15,064 nt of DNA, taken from Candidatus Magasanikiibacteriota bacterium (lineage in GTDB: Bacteria > Patescibacteriota > Patescibacteriia > Magasanikbacterales > UBA922). A program made the position numbers and the translations under genes. Below are positions 1 to 6,059 of this stretch, one piece after another; positions within the stretch are counted from its first letter, which is position 1, and each line of letters opens with the position of its first letter. The stretch covers positions 1-15,064 of the forward strand of contig JAHFIE010000029.1 of assembly GCA_023246565.1 (NCBI GenBank), read 5' to 3'. The notes under the pieces are model-generated. The model saw only the letters and a list, made by a program, of their open reading frames with translations. It was not told where the DNA came from and did no database searches.

Positions 1-5
1 ATTTT

Positions 6-27
6 GGTGTTATCACTTGTTAACACC
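6..27. repeat. Inverted repeat, 7-bp arms
   Basis: GGTGTTA (6-12) and TAACACC (21-27) are perfect reverse complements around an 8-base centre. No T-run follows on either strand, so this is not a typical terminator. It may be an operator, or chance sequence inside the end of a gene that lies mainly left of the window. Confidence 0.3.
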
Positions 28-62
28 ATGCAAAAAAGAGCTTAATCTAGCTAAATAATTTC

Positions 63-95
63 AAAAACACGCATTAAACCAATGTGTGTTTTTTT
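63..95 (+). terminator. Rho-independent terminator
   Basis: A 13-base stem pairs 63-75 with 81-93 around the loop AAACC. It has one G-U pair when read on the + strand, and its right arm runs into seven consecutive T (89-95). On the - strand the same position would be an A-C mismatch, so the + direction is favoured. It probably ends a transcript entering from the left. Frame 2 is open from base 2 and closes with TAA at 56-58, five bases before the stem, which is compatible with an upstream gene ending there. Confidence 0.75.
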
Positions 96-130
96 ATTAT
101 CATAGTAATACCTACTTTTAACCTTAACTA

Positions 131-373
131 ATGCATATGCGTTATGTGGAATTTTATCGGACCAAAGACAGGTTCGAAATTTATGCTCTTCTGGCGTCCC
201 ATTGCGAAGTGGATGGATACGAAAACGAAAACGGATCAATCCATTTTCGTTTTGAGGACAAAGGAAAATGTGAGGCAATTCTGGCGAAGTTACTCTCTAA
301 ACGTTTAAAGATCTACGCCCACGAGATGATCGATGCCATCCGGACGGCCCAAGCTATTTTTAATAACAAATAA
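131..373 (+). CDS. DUF5659-like small protein
   Basis: This 80-residue protein shows the pattern I associate with DUF5659: a start of the type FYRTKD, a helix (about residues 15-25), a strand pair ending in HFRFED (about 38-43), and a helix pair with YAHEMIDAIR and a closing IFNNK. That match is from memory of the family and needs a profile search. The function of DUF5659 is not known; members are small and often sit in mobile elements near replication genes, as here. ATG at 131 and ATG at 137 are both possible starts, and neither has a clear ribosome-binding site. The gene begins 35 bases after a strong terminator, so it needs its own promoter, which I cannot identify. The primase-polymerase follows after 95 bases. 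Confidence 0.7.
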   Translation: MHMRYVEFYRTKDRFEIYALLASHCEVDGYENENGSIHFRFEDKGKCEAILAKLLSKRLKIYAHEMIDAIRTAQAIFNNK

Positions 374-422
374 CATAAGCTTGTGGGATCTGGAAATTGA
401 AGTGGGAATGATAAAAGACCCA

Positions 423-455
423 GATTCTGAATCCTATCTCTTAGAGATTTATAAA
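423..455 (+). promoter_or_regulatory. Two adjacent palindromes and a -10-like box upstream of the primase-polymerase
   Basis: GATTCTGAATC (423-433) is a palindrome with 5-base arms, and ATCTCTTAGAGAT (436-448) is one with 6-base arms, each around a single central base. TATAAA (450-455) follows immediately and resembles a -10 box, 13 bases before the ATG at 469. No good -35 is present. The arrangement suggests an operator overlapping the promoter of the replication gene. This is an inference from layout only. Confidence 0.35.
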
Positions 456-468
456 ATATCATCTACCA

Positions 469-2862
469 ATGAAAATGCTTATGAGCAATCAAAAATCTAA
501 CGTTGACGATGCACTTCACTATCTGGAAACGGGTTTCTCAGTGATACCGGTTGGTAGAGATAAGAAACCGATTGTGGAATGGAAGGAATATCAAACAAGA
601 CTCGCCACAGAGGAGGAAGTCCGCCAGTGGTGGACAAAGTCTCCGACAGCCAGCATTGGAATCGTTACGGGTAAAGTTTCTGGTATTTCCGTCGTTGATG
701 TTGATGCAAAATCAGATGGACTTGAAACGCTGAAAACTTTGAATCTTCCAATGACTTGGATTGTAAAAACTGGCGGGGGCGGGTGGCATTATTATTATCA
801 ATACCATCCTGATGCCCCCCAAGGTACAGCTCTCTACCAAGGGGTTGACTGCCGTAACGACGGCGGATATGTAGTTGCTCCTCCGAGTGTTCATGCGTCT
901 GGTCAAAAATATGAGTGGAGTTTCGTTGATGGTGATCGTGCCGAATTTCCTATTCATTTATTTACTAAAAACCAAATCAAAAAAGATTGGGAGAAGATTC
1001 TACAGGGAACCAATGAGGGTGGGAGAAATGAAAATGCAACTAAAGTATTCGGCAAACTTCTCCGAGCGTTTGCGCTGAATGAATCGGCATCAGTGTGGGA
1101 AATCGGCGTAATGTGGAATCAAAAAAATAAACCACCGTTACCAGAGCAGGAATTACGGGCTGTGTTTAATAGTATTCAACAGGCAGAGAAGCGTAGTCGG
1201 ATTGAGAAACAAAATGAAAAAGATGAAATGAAACAACGTGAATCACAAAGTAGTCAGCTTTTAAAAATAATAGAACAGACAGATGGTTTAGTGTTGTTTC
1301 AAAATGAGTACCACGATCCGCACGTCAGATTACCGATAGGTAATCATCTTGAGATTTGGCCATGTCGTAGTAAAAGTTTTCGTCGTTGGGCAAACAAAAT
1401 ATTTTGGGATTCTACTAGCAAAGCCATCTCTTCAGAGGCGCTAAACACGGCACTGAGCGTCCTTGAAGGAAAGGCTTGTTTTGATGGTGAAGAATACACT
1501 TTGTTTAATCGTGTCGCCTCTCAAAGCGATGCTATTTGGTATGACATGGCAAACCCTGATTGGCAGGTAATAAAAATAACTGTGGCGGGCTGGGAGGTAG
1601 TTAGTGCCCCACCGATTATATTCAGAAGATACGCACACCAACAAGCACAGGTTGCACCGGCGATTGGTGGAGATGTAAAACGTTTATTGAGTTTTGTTAA
1701 TATTGCGGATGTTGATAACCAATTATTGTTGCTAGTATTTTTAGTCGCTTGCTACATTCCGGATTTTCCCCACCCACTGCTTAGTGTCCACGGCGCACAG
1801 GGCTCTGCTAAGTCAATGCTTAGTAGGATTTTGCGCAAACTCATAGACCCTTCGAGCATCGAAGCCGCAACATTCCCCCGAGATGCAAACGAACTAACCC
1901 AACTCTTTTCCCACCATTGGAGTTTATTCTTCGATAATGTTTCTGCATTATCGACTGATACTTCAGATACGCTTTGTAAGGCAATAACTGGTGACGGTTT
2001 CTCCAAGCGAGAGCTATATTCCGACGACGATGACGTTATTTACTCTTTCCGCAGGTGTATAGGGATTAATGGCATTAATCTAGCAATTACTAAACCCGAT
2101 CTATTGGAGCGTAGCATTCTTTTGGAATTAGAGAGAATTGAACCCGACAAACGATGTTCAGAACAAGAATTATGGAAGAACTTTGAAATTGAGCGCCCAA
2201 TTATACTCGGTGGTGTTTTTAATGCGGTATCGAAAGCGATGGCCATAAGAGACTCAATCCAGCTCCCACAACTTCCTAGAATGGCAGATTTTGCCCTTTG
2301 GGGACGCGCAATAGCCGAAGCGCTTGGTTATGGCCAAGAAGCCTTTACGAGAGCGTATATCAAGAATATTAGTGGTCAGAATGAACAGGTTCTGAGCGAA
2401 AGCCTGGTGGCATCTGCCGTCAGGTCGTTGTTGGAAAGTATACATCAGTGGGAAGGCACGCCATCGGAATTATTAACTTTATTAACTGACATTGCCAAGC
2501 TAAATGGTGTGAGTGTTGAAAAAGAAAAAGAGTGGCCAAAAGCAGCTAACTCACTAAGTCGCAGACTGAATGAGCTAAAAACTAATTTAGCAACAGATGG
2601 CATCAAGTTACTACACGATAACAGAAACAAGAAAAGAATAATCATACTTGAGAAACAGGTGAAAAATATCGTTGATACCGTTACACCGCTACTTGAGGCT
2701 AATTCTTTATTCAATAATAGTGACGATGTTATTGGCGTTAACACTATCACAGAAACAATACCGTCATTTTTTACCCACACAGTAAGCCAAAATAACGATA
2801 TAAACGATGATAACGATACTTTATCTATCACAGAAGGGGGTGATCTCCCAATTGGTTCCTAA
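469..2862 (+). CDS. Bifunctional primase-polymerase fused to a P-loop ATPase (replication protein)
   Basis: This 797-residue protein probably primes and drives replication of the element. The N-terminal part (about 13-165) is a PrimPol domain of the archaeo-eukaryotic primase superfamily (PF09250 type). It shows the metal-binding DVD (D77, D79), the GGGGWH motif (H107), and D127 ahead of GGYVVAPPS. The middle (about 195-260) is charged and helical. A P-loop ATPase follows, with Walker A GAQGSAKS (K448) and a Walker B-like WSLFFDN (D489). A later DLLERSILLELE stretch may hold an arginine-finger region. This is the layout of helicase-primases of phages and integrative plasmids. The last ~60 residues are polar, acidic and probably disordered, with an Asn-Asp repeat. 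In-frame ATGs at 469, 475 and 481 are alternative starts, and no Shine-Dalgarno site discriminates between them. The helicase family assignment is less certain than the PrimPol call. Confidence 0.9.
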   Translation: MKMLMSNQKSNVDDALHYLETGFSVIPVGRDKKPIVEWKEYQTRLATEEEVRQWWTKSPTASIGIVTGKVSGISVVDVDAKSDGLETLKTLNLPMTWIVKTGGGGWHYYYQYHPDAPQGTALYQGVDCRNDGGYVVAPPSVHASGQKYEWSFVDGDRAEFPIHLFTKNQIKKDWEKILQGTNEGGRNENATKVFGKLLRAFALNESASVWEIGVMWNQKNKPPLPEQELRAVFNSIQQAEKRSRIEKQNEKDEMKQRESQSSQLLKIIEQTDGLVLFQNEYHDPHVRLPIGNHLEIWPCRSKSFRRWANKIFWDSTSKAISSEALNTALSVLEGKACFDGEEYTLFNRVASQSDAIWYDMANPDWQVIKITVAGWEVVSAPPIIFRRYAHQQAQVAPAIGGDVKRLLSFVNIADVDNQLLLLVFLVACYIPDFPHPLLSVHGAQGSAKSMLSRILRKLIDPSSIEAATFPRDANELTQLFSHHWSLFFDNVSALSTDTSDTLCKAITGDGFSKRELYSDDDDVIYSFRRCIGINGINLAITKPDLLERSILLELERIEPDKRCSEQELWKNFEIERPIILGGVFNAVSKAMAIRDSIQLPQLPRMADFALWGRAIAEALGYGQEAFTRAYIKNISGQNEQVLSESLVASAVRSLLESIHQWEGTPSELLTLLTDIAKLNGVSVEKEKEWPKAANSLSRRLNELKTNLATDGIKLLHDNRNKKRIIILEKQVKNIVDTVTPLLEANSLFNNSDDVIGVNTITETIPSFFTHTVSQNNDINDDNDTLSITEGGDLPIGS
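2794..2817 (+). repeat. Three copies of AACGAT at 9-base spacing
   Basis: AACGAT begins at 2794, 2803 and 2812. The copies are in frame and encode Asn-Asp three times in the acidic tail of the primase-polymerase. Simple protein low complexity explains it. Short direct repeats inside a replication gene can also be iterons, but three 6-base units is weak support. Confidence 0.4.
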
Positions 2863-2878
2863 TTTTTAGTATTTAAAT

Positions 2879-3505
2879 ATGTCCAACGAAGTTGTTAAAA
2901 AAAATGGAAACATAAAAAAAGCGTTCGATCCGCAGGAGATGAGGACTAGCGTTATACCTCATCTTACAACAGGTTTAGAGCCAGATAACATACTCAAGAG
3001 ACTAAATGAGAAACTCTCGAAGTTGATTGATAGTGACGGAGTTGCCTCCATGGATAAAGATGCTCAAAAATTACTCAGAGATGCCGCAATGATTTTTGGG
3101 CTAGATAACCACCATGCGTTAATTGGGGTAATGAATGAAAATTATTCACCGTTAGCTATAGAATTTGCGAATAATTTGAATAAGGAATACGACTGTAAAA
3201 TGCCTAGTGAAAAAGCTTTGAGCCAGGTAATTGTAAATGCCTATATAAGATTACTTGATGATACTCGTAGGTTTAACATCTGTATTGAAGCGGGTGAGTA
3301 TCTAAGCGAAAATCGAACGAAACACTTGGCTATGCTCAGTAAACAAATTGATCGGGCTAATCGGCAGTTTATTAGTGCTTTATCCGCCCTTAAACAGTTT
3401 AAAAGTCCAATGATTCAGATAAATGTTAAAACTCATAATGCTTTTGTGGCTCAGAATCAGCAATTAAATGCTAATACTAACCTAAATGAAACCATTACCC
3501 CTTAA
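2879..3505 (+). CDS. Hypothetical protein of the element, 208 residues
   Basis: I do not recognise this protein with confidence. It is soluble, largely helical and has no signal peptide or membrane segment. Residues about 35-75 are charged helices (NILKRLNEKLSKLIDSDG). Residues about 100-175 contain regular helices ending in a basic stretch (KQIDRANRQFISALSALKQF). The tail is rich in Asn and Gln (AQNQQLNANTNLNE) and looks unstructured. The size, basic helices and position right after the primase-polymerase suggest a DNA-binding partner in replication or copy control, but no motif proves this. It starts 16 bases after the primase-polymerase stop and overlaps the next gene by 20 bases, so the genes from 469 to 3830 are probably one transcript. 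Confidence 0.75.
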   Translation: MSNEVVKKNGNIKKAFDPQEMRTSVIPHLTTGLEPDNILKRLNEKLSKLIDSDGVASMDKDAQKLLRDAAMIFGLDNHHALIGVMNENYSPLAIEFANNLNKEYDCKMPSEKALSQVIVNAYIRLLDDTRRFNICIEAGEYLSENRTKHLAMLSKQIDRANRQFISALSALKQFKSPMIQINVKTHNAFVAQNQQLNANTNLNETITP

Positions 3506-3830
3506 TAATTTAGGAAAAAAATATTTAGTGGAAGAGTGCCCGAATCTTAGGATTGAAAAGGCTATTCAGTCACTCAGGTGTAGCTTAAAACAAGCTCTGA
3601 TTGAGGCAACGGTTGAAATTGATGGGTTCATTATTAAGCTTACTAACAAAAAACTTCATCATGGCGGCGATAGATTATGGTTTATATGCCCCCAGTGTAG
3701 TTTAGCGGTCGGTGTGATGTATCGCCATCCTATCCAAACATCGCTTATTGGTTGTCGAAAGTGTCTTTATCTAGAGTATCGAAGTAGAAGATATAAGGGG
3801 ATGATTGAAAATCAAATATTGTCTGAGTAG
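3486..3830 (+). CDS. Zinc-ribbon protein of the element
   Basis: This 114-residue protein has a four-cysteine metal site: C68-x2-C71 and C90-x2-C93, in the setting RLWFICPQC ... GCRKC, followed by LEYRSRRYKG. I recall this arrangement (aromatic WF before CPxC, then CRxC and a basic LxYRxRRYKG) from many small proteins of integrated elements in Patescibacteria and other bacteria. Their role is unknown; nucleic-acid binding is a reasonable inference. The N-terminal 55 residues contain two further cysteines (C18, C32) that are not paired in a CxxC pattern. The ATG lies inside the end of the 208-residue gene in another frame, which suggests translational coupling. Confidence 0.8.
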   Translation: MKPLPLNNLGKKYLVEECPNLRIEKAIQSLRCSLKQALIEATVEIDGFIIKLTNKKLHHGGDRLWFICPQCSLAVGVMYRHPIQTSLIGCRKCLYLEYRSRRYKGMIENQILSE

Positions 3831-3839
3831 TTTAAAAAC

Positions 3840-4010
3840 ATGATCAACCTTGAAGAATTCAAATTGAAACTCGGATCCCGTGCTTCTCAAATGACTGAGG
3901 AGCAGATCGCGGAATTACGAGACACGCAATATCAGTTAGCTGGTATATTGTTTGATTCCTGGTTGATTGCTCGGCAGACAAAATACCCCACTCTTCGTTC
4001 AAATGATTAG
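3840..4010 (+). CDS. Small helical protein upstream of the recombinase, 56 residues
   Basis: An ATG at 3840 opens a 57-codon frame ending with TAG at 4008-4010. The product begins MINLEEFKLK and contains MTEEQIAELRDTQYQLAGIL, followed by a tryptophan-containing helix end (FDSWLIAR). This amphipathic pattern reads as a real protein: two helices with regular Leu/Ile spacing. I recall similar short ORFs directly in front of serine recombinases in related elements, but I cannot name a family. It lies 9 bases after the zinc-ribbon gene and 46 bases before the recombinase. A role as a cofactor or directionality factor for the recombinase is conceivable but unsupported by any motif. Confidence 0.65.
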   Translation: MINLEEFKLKLGSRASQMTEEQIAELRDTQYQLAGILFDSWLIARQTKYPTLRSND

Positions 4011-4027
4011 CTGGAGCAACATAATTT

Positions 4028-4048
4028 TGATATGATGTAGGTGTAGGA
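4028..4048 (+). promoter_or_regulatory. Extended -10 promoter and ribosome-binding site of the recombinase
   Basis: TGATATGAT (4028-4036) reads as an extended -10 element (TGn plus TATGAT). No convincing -35 stands upstream, which is tolerated in extended -10 promoters. AGGA at 4045-4048 lies 8 bases before the ATG at 4057 and supports that start. The recombinase may therefore be expressed separately from the replication genes. Confidence 0.45.
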
Positions 4049-4056
4049 AATTTCAT

Positions 4057-5799
4057 ATGAATATGCAAAAAAATGCCATAATTTACTGTCGGGTAAGTAC
4101 TACTAAACAAGCCCAAGAAGGTGAAAGCCTTGATGTTCAGGAACAAATTTGTAGTAAGATTGCTGAAGTTAAACTTCAAGCCCGTATTCTTAAAATATGG
4201 CGTGATTCTACCTCTGGTAGAAAAGAAGATCGTCCGGTAATAGATGAAATTCTTGAATACGTAGAAAAAAGCAAAGTTAAAATTGATTATTTCGTATTTC
4301 GAGATATAGACCGGTTGACGCGGGCAGGAAGTAAACAGTATCAAGAAATAAAAGAGAGACTCACTGCTTGTGGTGTAGAACTTGTTGATAGTTATGGGCT
4401 TATTCAACCAATGGTAAATACTTTAGATCATCTAGGTTTTGAGTATTCCTGGAGTAAACATAGTCCTAGTGGTTTAGCAGAAACACTCAAAGCTGATGTT
4501 TCACGTGATGAAGTACGAAGCATTTTGACCCGGCTTATTGGAGCTGAAATATCGCTGGTTCAGCAAGGATACCAAATTGGTCCCGCTAATGAGGGATTTT
4601 TGAATGATAAAATTTATGTTGGTGGAAAAAAGAAAACCATTCAAATTCCTGATCCAGAAAAAGCTCATTTTATACAAAAGATGTTTGAGATGAGGGCCTC
4701 TGGTCAATATTCGGATACTCAAATTGTTAATGAAGTTAACAGTATGGGCTTTAGAACCAGACCAATGAATGCTTGGGATAGTGGTCATGAAAAAATTATT
4801 GGTGAAAAGGGCGGTGAGCCACTTACTGAGAAAAGATTACAACGGTATATTCAACGGCCTATTTATTGTGGAATTATAGTAAGGGGTTGGACTCGTTACC
4901 AAGCAGTTAAAGCCCAATTTGATGGTCTAGTGTCAATTAAAATCTTTAATGAGGCAAATAGGGGAAAGGTATTCATTGAAGAATTATCTGAGGGGCAGTT
5001 CCAGATACTGTTTAATCAAAAATCAATTAAAATAAAAAAGGTATTAAGTAGACAAAACCCACTCTTTCCTTTTAAAGGTTGTGTTCTGTGCTCTGAATGT
5101 AAAAAAGGGTATTTAGGAAGTTCTCCAAAGGGAAAATCTGGAGAATATTTCCCAACCTATCATTGTGGGGGAAAGAAACAGGGTCATAAATATGTTGGTA
5201 TACCTAAGGTTAAATTTGAACAAAATGTAGAGGGTTTTGTGAAGTCTTTAGAGCTGGATAGGAATTTTATGCAGACTTTTGAGTTTGTTTTAAAGGATAC
5301 CTGGCGTTTACGGCAAAAAGAGGTTTTACATACCTCAATCGAGGTGGGTAAAAATATAACTACACTTAAATCTGAAAAGGAGAAACTCATTGAAACAATC
5401 ATTAATACCACTAGCCAAGTCGTCCGAGAAGCCCTAGAAAAGAAAATTGAGGGGGTGGACCAAGAGATCGTTAATGCTGAAAAGTTTAAACAGAAATCTG
5501 ATGTGACTGAGAGTGATATTCAAAGCTTTATTAATTGCGCCAACTATTTGGTCGAACACCTTGAAGAATTGCTTTTAGATAAGCAAAATATAGCCCGGCA
5601 ACAGGCATTATTTGGTCTTGTTTTTGAAGAGTTACCGACCTATCAAGAAATATTGGATCGAACACCAAAATTATCGCTAATCTTTCAACAAAAAAGGATT
5701 TTCCAAAACAAAAATCCCCTTAACGGAGATTTTTCTGTGACCCGGGCGGGGTTCGAACCCGCGACCATCAGCTTAAAAGGCTGCTGCTCTACCAGCTGA
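4057..5799 (+). CDS. Large serine recombinase (integrase) running into the tRNA
   Basis: This 580-residue enzyme catalyses insertion and excision of the element. It starts with a resolvase-type catalytic domain (about 7-150) with the motif YCRVST, where S14 is the expected nucleophile, and FRDIDRLTR further on. A recombinase domain follows (about 165-310). A zinc ribbon comes next, with ligand candidates C342/C345/C348 and the group C370/H377. Residues about 400-480 form a coiled coil, as in integrases of this class. The last 20 residues (561-580) are encoded by the antisense of the tRNA-Lys gene, and the TGA stop at 5797-5799 lies in its D-arm; residues from about 552 come from the tRNA terminator. 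This tail is therefore not a conserved part of the enzyme and would change on excision. The true family end is probably near residue 545, after ILDRTPKLSLIF. Confidence 0.93.
   Translation: MNMQKNAIIYCRVSTTKQAQEGESLDVQEQICSKIAEVKLQARILKIWRDSTSGRKEDRPVIDEILEYVEKSKVKIDYFVFRDIDRLTRAGSKQYQEIKERLTACGVELVDSYGLIQPMVNTLDHLGFEYSWSKHSPSGLAETLKADVSRDEVRSILTRLIGAEISLVQQGYQIGPANEGFLNDKIYVGGKKKTIQIPDPEKAHFIQKMFEMRASGQYSDTQIVNEVNSMGFRTRPMNAWDSGHEKIIGEKGGEPLTEKRLQRYIQRPIYCGIIVRGWTRYQAVKAQFDGLVSIKIFNEANRGKVFIEELSEGQFQILFNQKSIKIKKVLSRQNPLFPFKGCVLCSECKKGYLGSSPKGKSGEYFPTYHCGGKKQGHKYVGIPKVKFEQNVEGFVKSLELDRNFMQTFEFVLKDTWRLRQKEVLHTSIEVGKNITTLKSEKEKLIETIINTTSQVVREALEKKIEGVDQEIVNAEKFKQKSDVTESDIQSFINCANYLVEHLEELLLDKQNIARQQALFGLVFEELPTYQEILDRTPKLSLIFQQKRIFQNKNPLNGDFSVTRAGFEPATISLKGCCSTS
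5710..5734 (-). terminator. Rho-independent terminator of tRNA-Lys
   Basis: 5710-5719 pairs with 5725-5734 around a 5-base loop. Read on the - strand the stem has 10 pairs with one G-U and ends in a T5 run. It begins 3 bases after the tRNA 3' end. On the + strand the G-U becomes a C-A mismatch, so it belongs to the tRNA. The terminator is embedded in the recombinase reading frame. Confidence 0.75.
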
Positions 5800-5810
5800 G
5801 CTACCAGGTC
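5738..5810 (-). tRNA. tRNA-Lys(UUU)
   Basis: The 73-base cloverleaf is complete on the - strand: acceptor GACCTGG/CCGGGTC (one G-U), D-arm GCTC/GAGC, anticodon arm GCAGC with loop CTTTTAA, and T-arm GCGGG/CCCGC with loop TTCGAAC. The anticodon at 34-36 is TTT, so the tRNA decodes Lys. Positions 27-43 are a G-A mismatch; the other stem pairs are intact. The discriminator is A, and CCA is not encoded (CAG follows), so it must be added after transcription. The gene serves as the integration site of the element on its 3' side and remains full length, so insertion did not destroy it. Confidence 0.96.
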
Positions 5811-5825
5811 TTATTGAAATAATTT

Positions 5826-5855
5826 TGTATACAATACTACCAATTATCTTGTCGG
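5826..5855 (-). promoter_or_regulatory. Candidate promoter of tRNA-Lys
   Basis: On the - strand CCGACA (5855-5850) and TATACA (5831-5826) are separated by 18 bases, placing transcription start a few bases before the tRNA 5' end at 5810. The -35 matches consensus only in part. The stretch 5811-6059 has no gene; besides this site it holds the promoter of the ATPase gene. Confidence 0.45.
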
Positions 5856-5889
5856 AATAGATCTTAAATAGAAAAAAATGGCTGTATGC

Positions 5890-5918
5890 TTATGATTTTA
5901 GTGACCGTATGATATACT
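5890..5918 (+). promoter_or_regulatory. Candidate promoter of the ATPase-translin pair
   Basis: TATACT at 5913-5918 is preceded by TGA, giving an extended -10 (TGATATACT). TTATGA at 5890-5895, 17 bases upstream, is a weak -35. Transcription from here would leave a leader of about 135 bases before the ATG at 6060. I see no strong hairpin or known riboswitch in it. Confidence 0.45.
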
Positions 5919-6059
5919 GATTATTACGAAATGTCAATAAGTATTCTCGAAATAAGCTAGGGTACTGAACCTCGTTTTCTCGTTTGCTTGGAAATAGAAG
6001 TCTTGACCTCATTTCACTGCCTATATCCTAGAAATAAATCCACGATTTTTTACTTCTCT

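Larger units (their letters stand above)
1..5738. mobile_element. Integrated element in tRNA-Lys (right-hand part; left end outside window)
   Basis: The block combines a primase-polymerase/ATPase fusion, small accessory proteins, a zinc-ribbon protein and a large serine recombinase, all on the + strand. The recombinase abuts the 3' end of an intact tRNA-Lys gene. This is the usual arrangement of an element inserted at a tRNA 3' end, with the integrase next to the attachment site. The exact junction cannot be placed; it lies between about 5690 and 5800. I found no second copy of the tRNA 3' end between 1 and 5700, so the left attachment site must be further left, or the shared core is very short, as is usual for serine recombinases. 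No virion or conjugation genes are visible, so this could be an integrative plasmid, a satellite or part of a prophage. Confidence 0.75.

Noticed and set aside
1..58. 3' end of an upstream gene, frame 2, ending TAA at 56-58
   Set aside because: It is compatible with the terminator that follows, but two other frames also close nearby and 18 codons are too few to judge. It is therefore not listed as a gene.
51..278. - strand ORF of 75 codons at the left edge
   Set aside because: It is antisense to the terminator and the DUF5659-like gene and has no start signal.
2445..2831. - strand ORF of 128 codons, serine- and leucine-rich
   Set aside because: It is antisense to the primase-polymerase C-terminus. 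The apparent hydrophobic segments are the usual result of reading polar codons on the opposite strand.
3859..4407. - strand ORF of 182 codons
   Set aside because: It lies antisense to the 56-residue ORF and the recombinase catalytic domain, whose motifs are unmistakable. The product has no recognisable feature.
1..5700. Second copy of the tRNA-Lys 3' end marking the left attachment site
   Set aside because: I looked for the T-arm and acceptor sequence and found no copy in this stretch, so the left boundary is not in the window.
5988..6059. 24-residue N-terminal extension of the ATPase from a TTG codon
   Set aside because: The family N-terminus fits the ATG at 6060, and nothing in the extension resembles a targeting sequence or conserved region.
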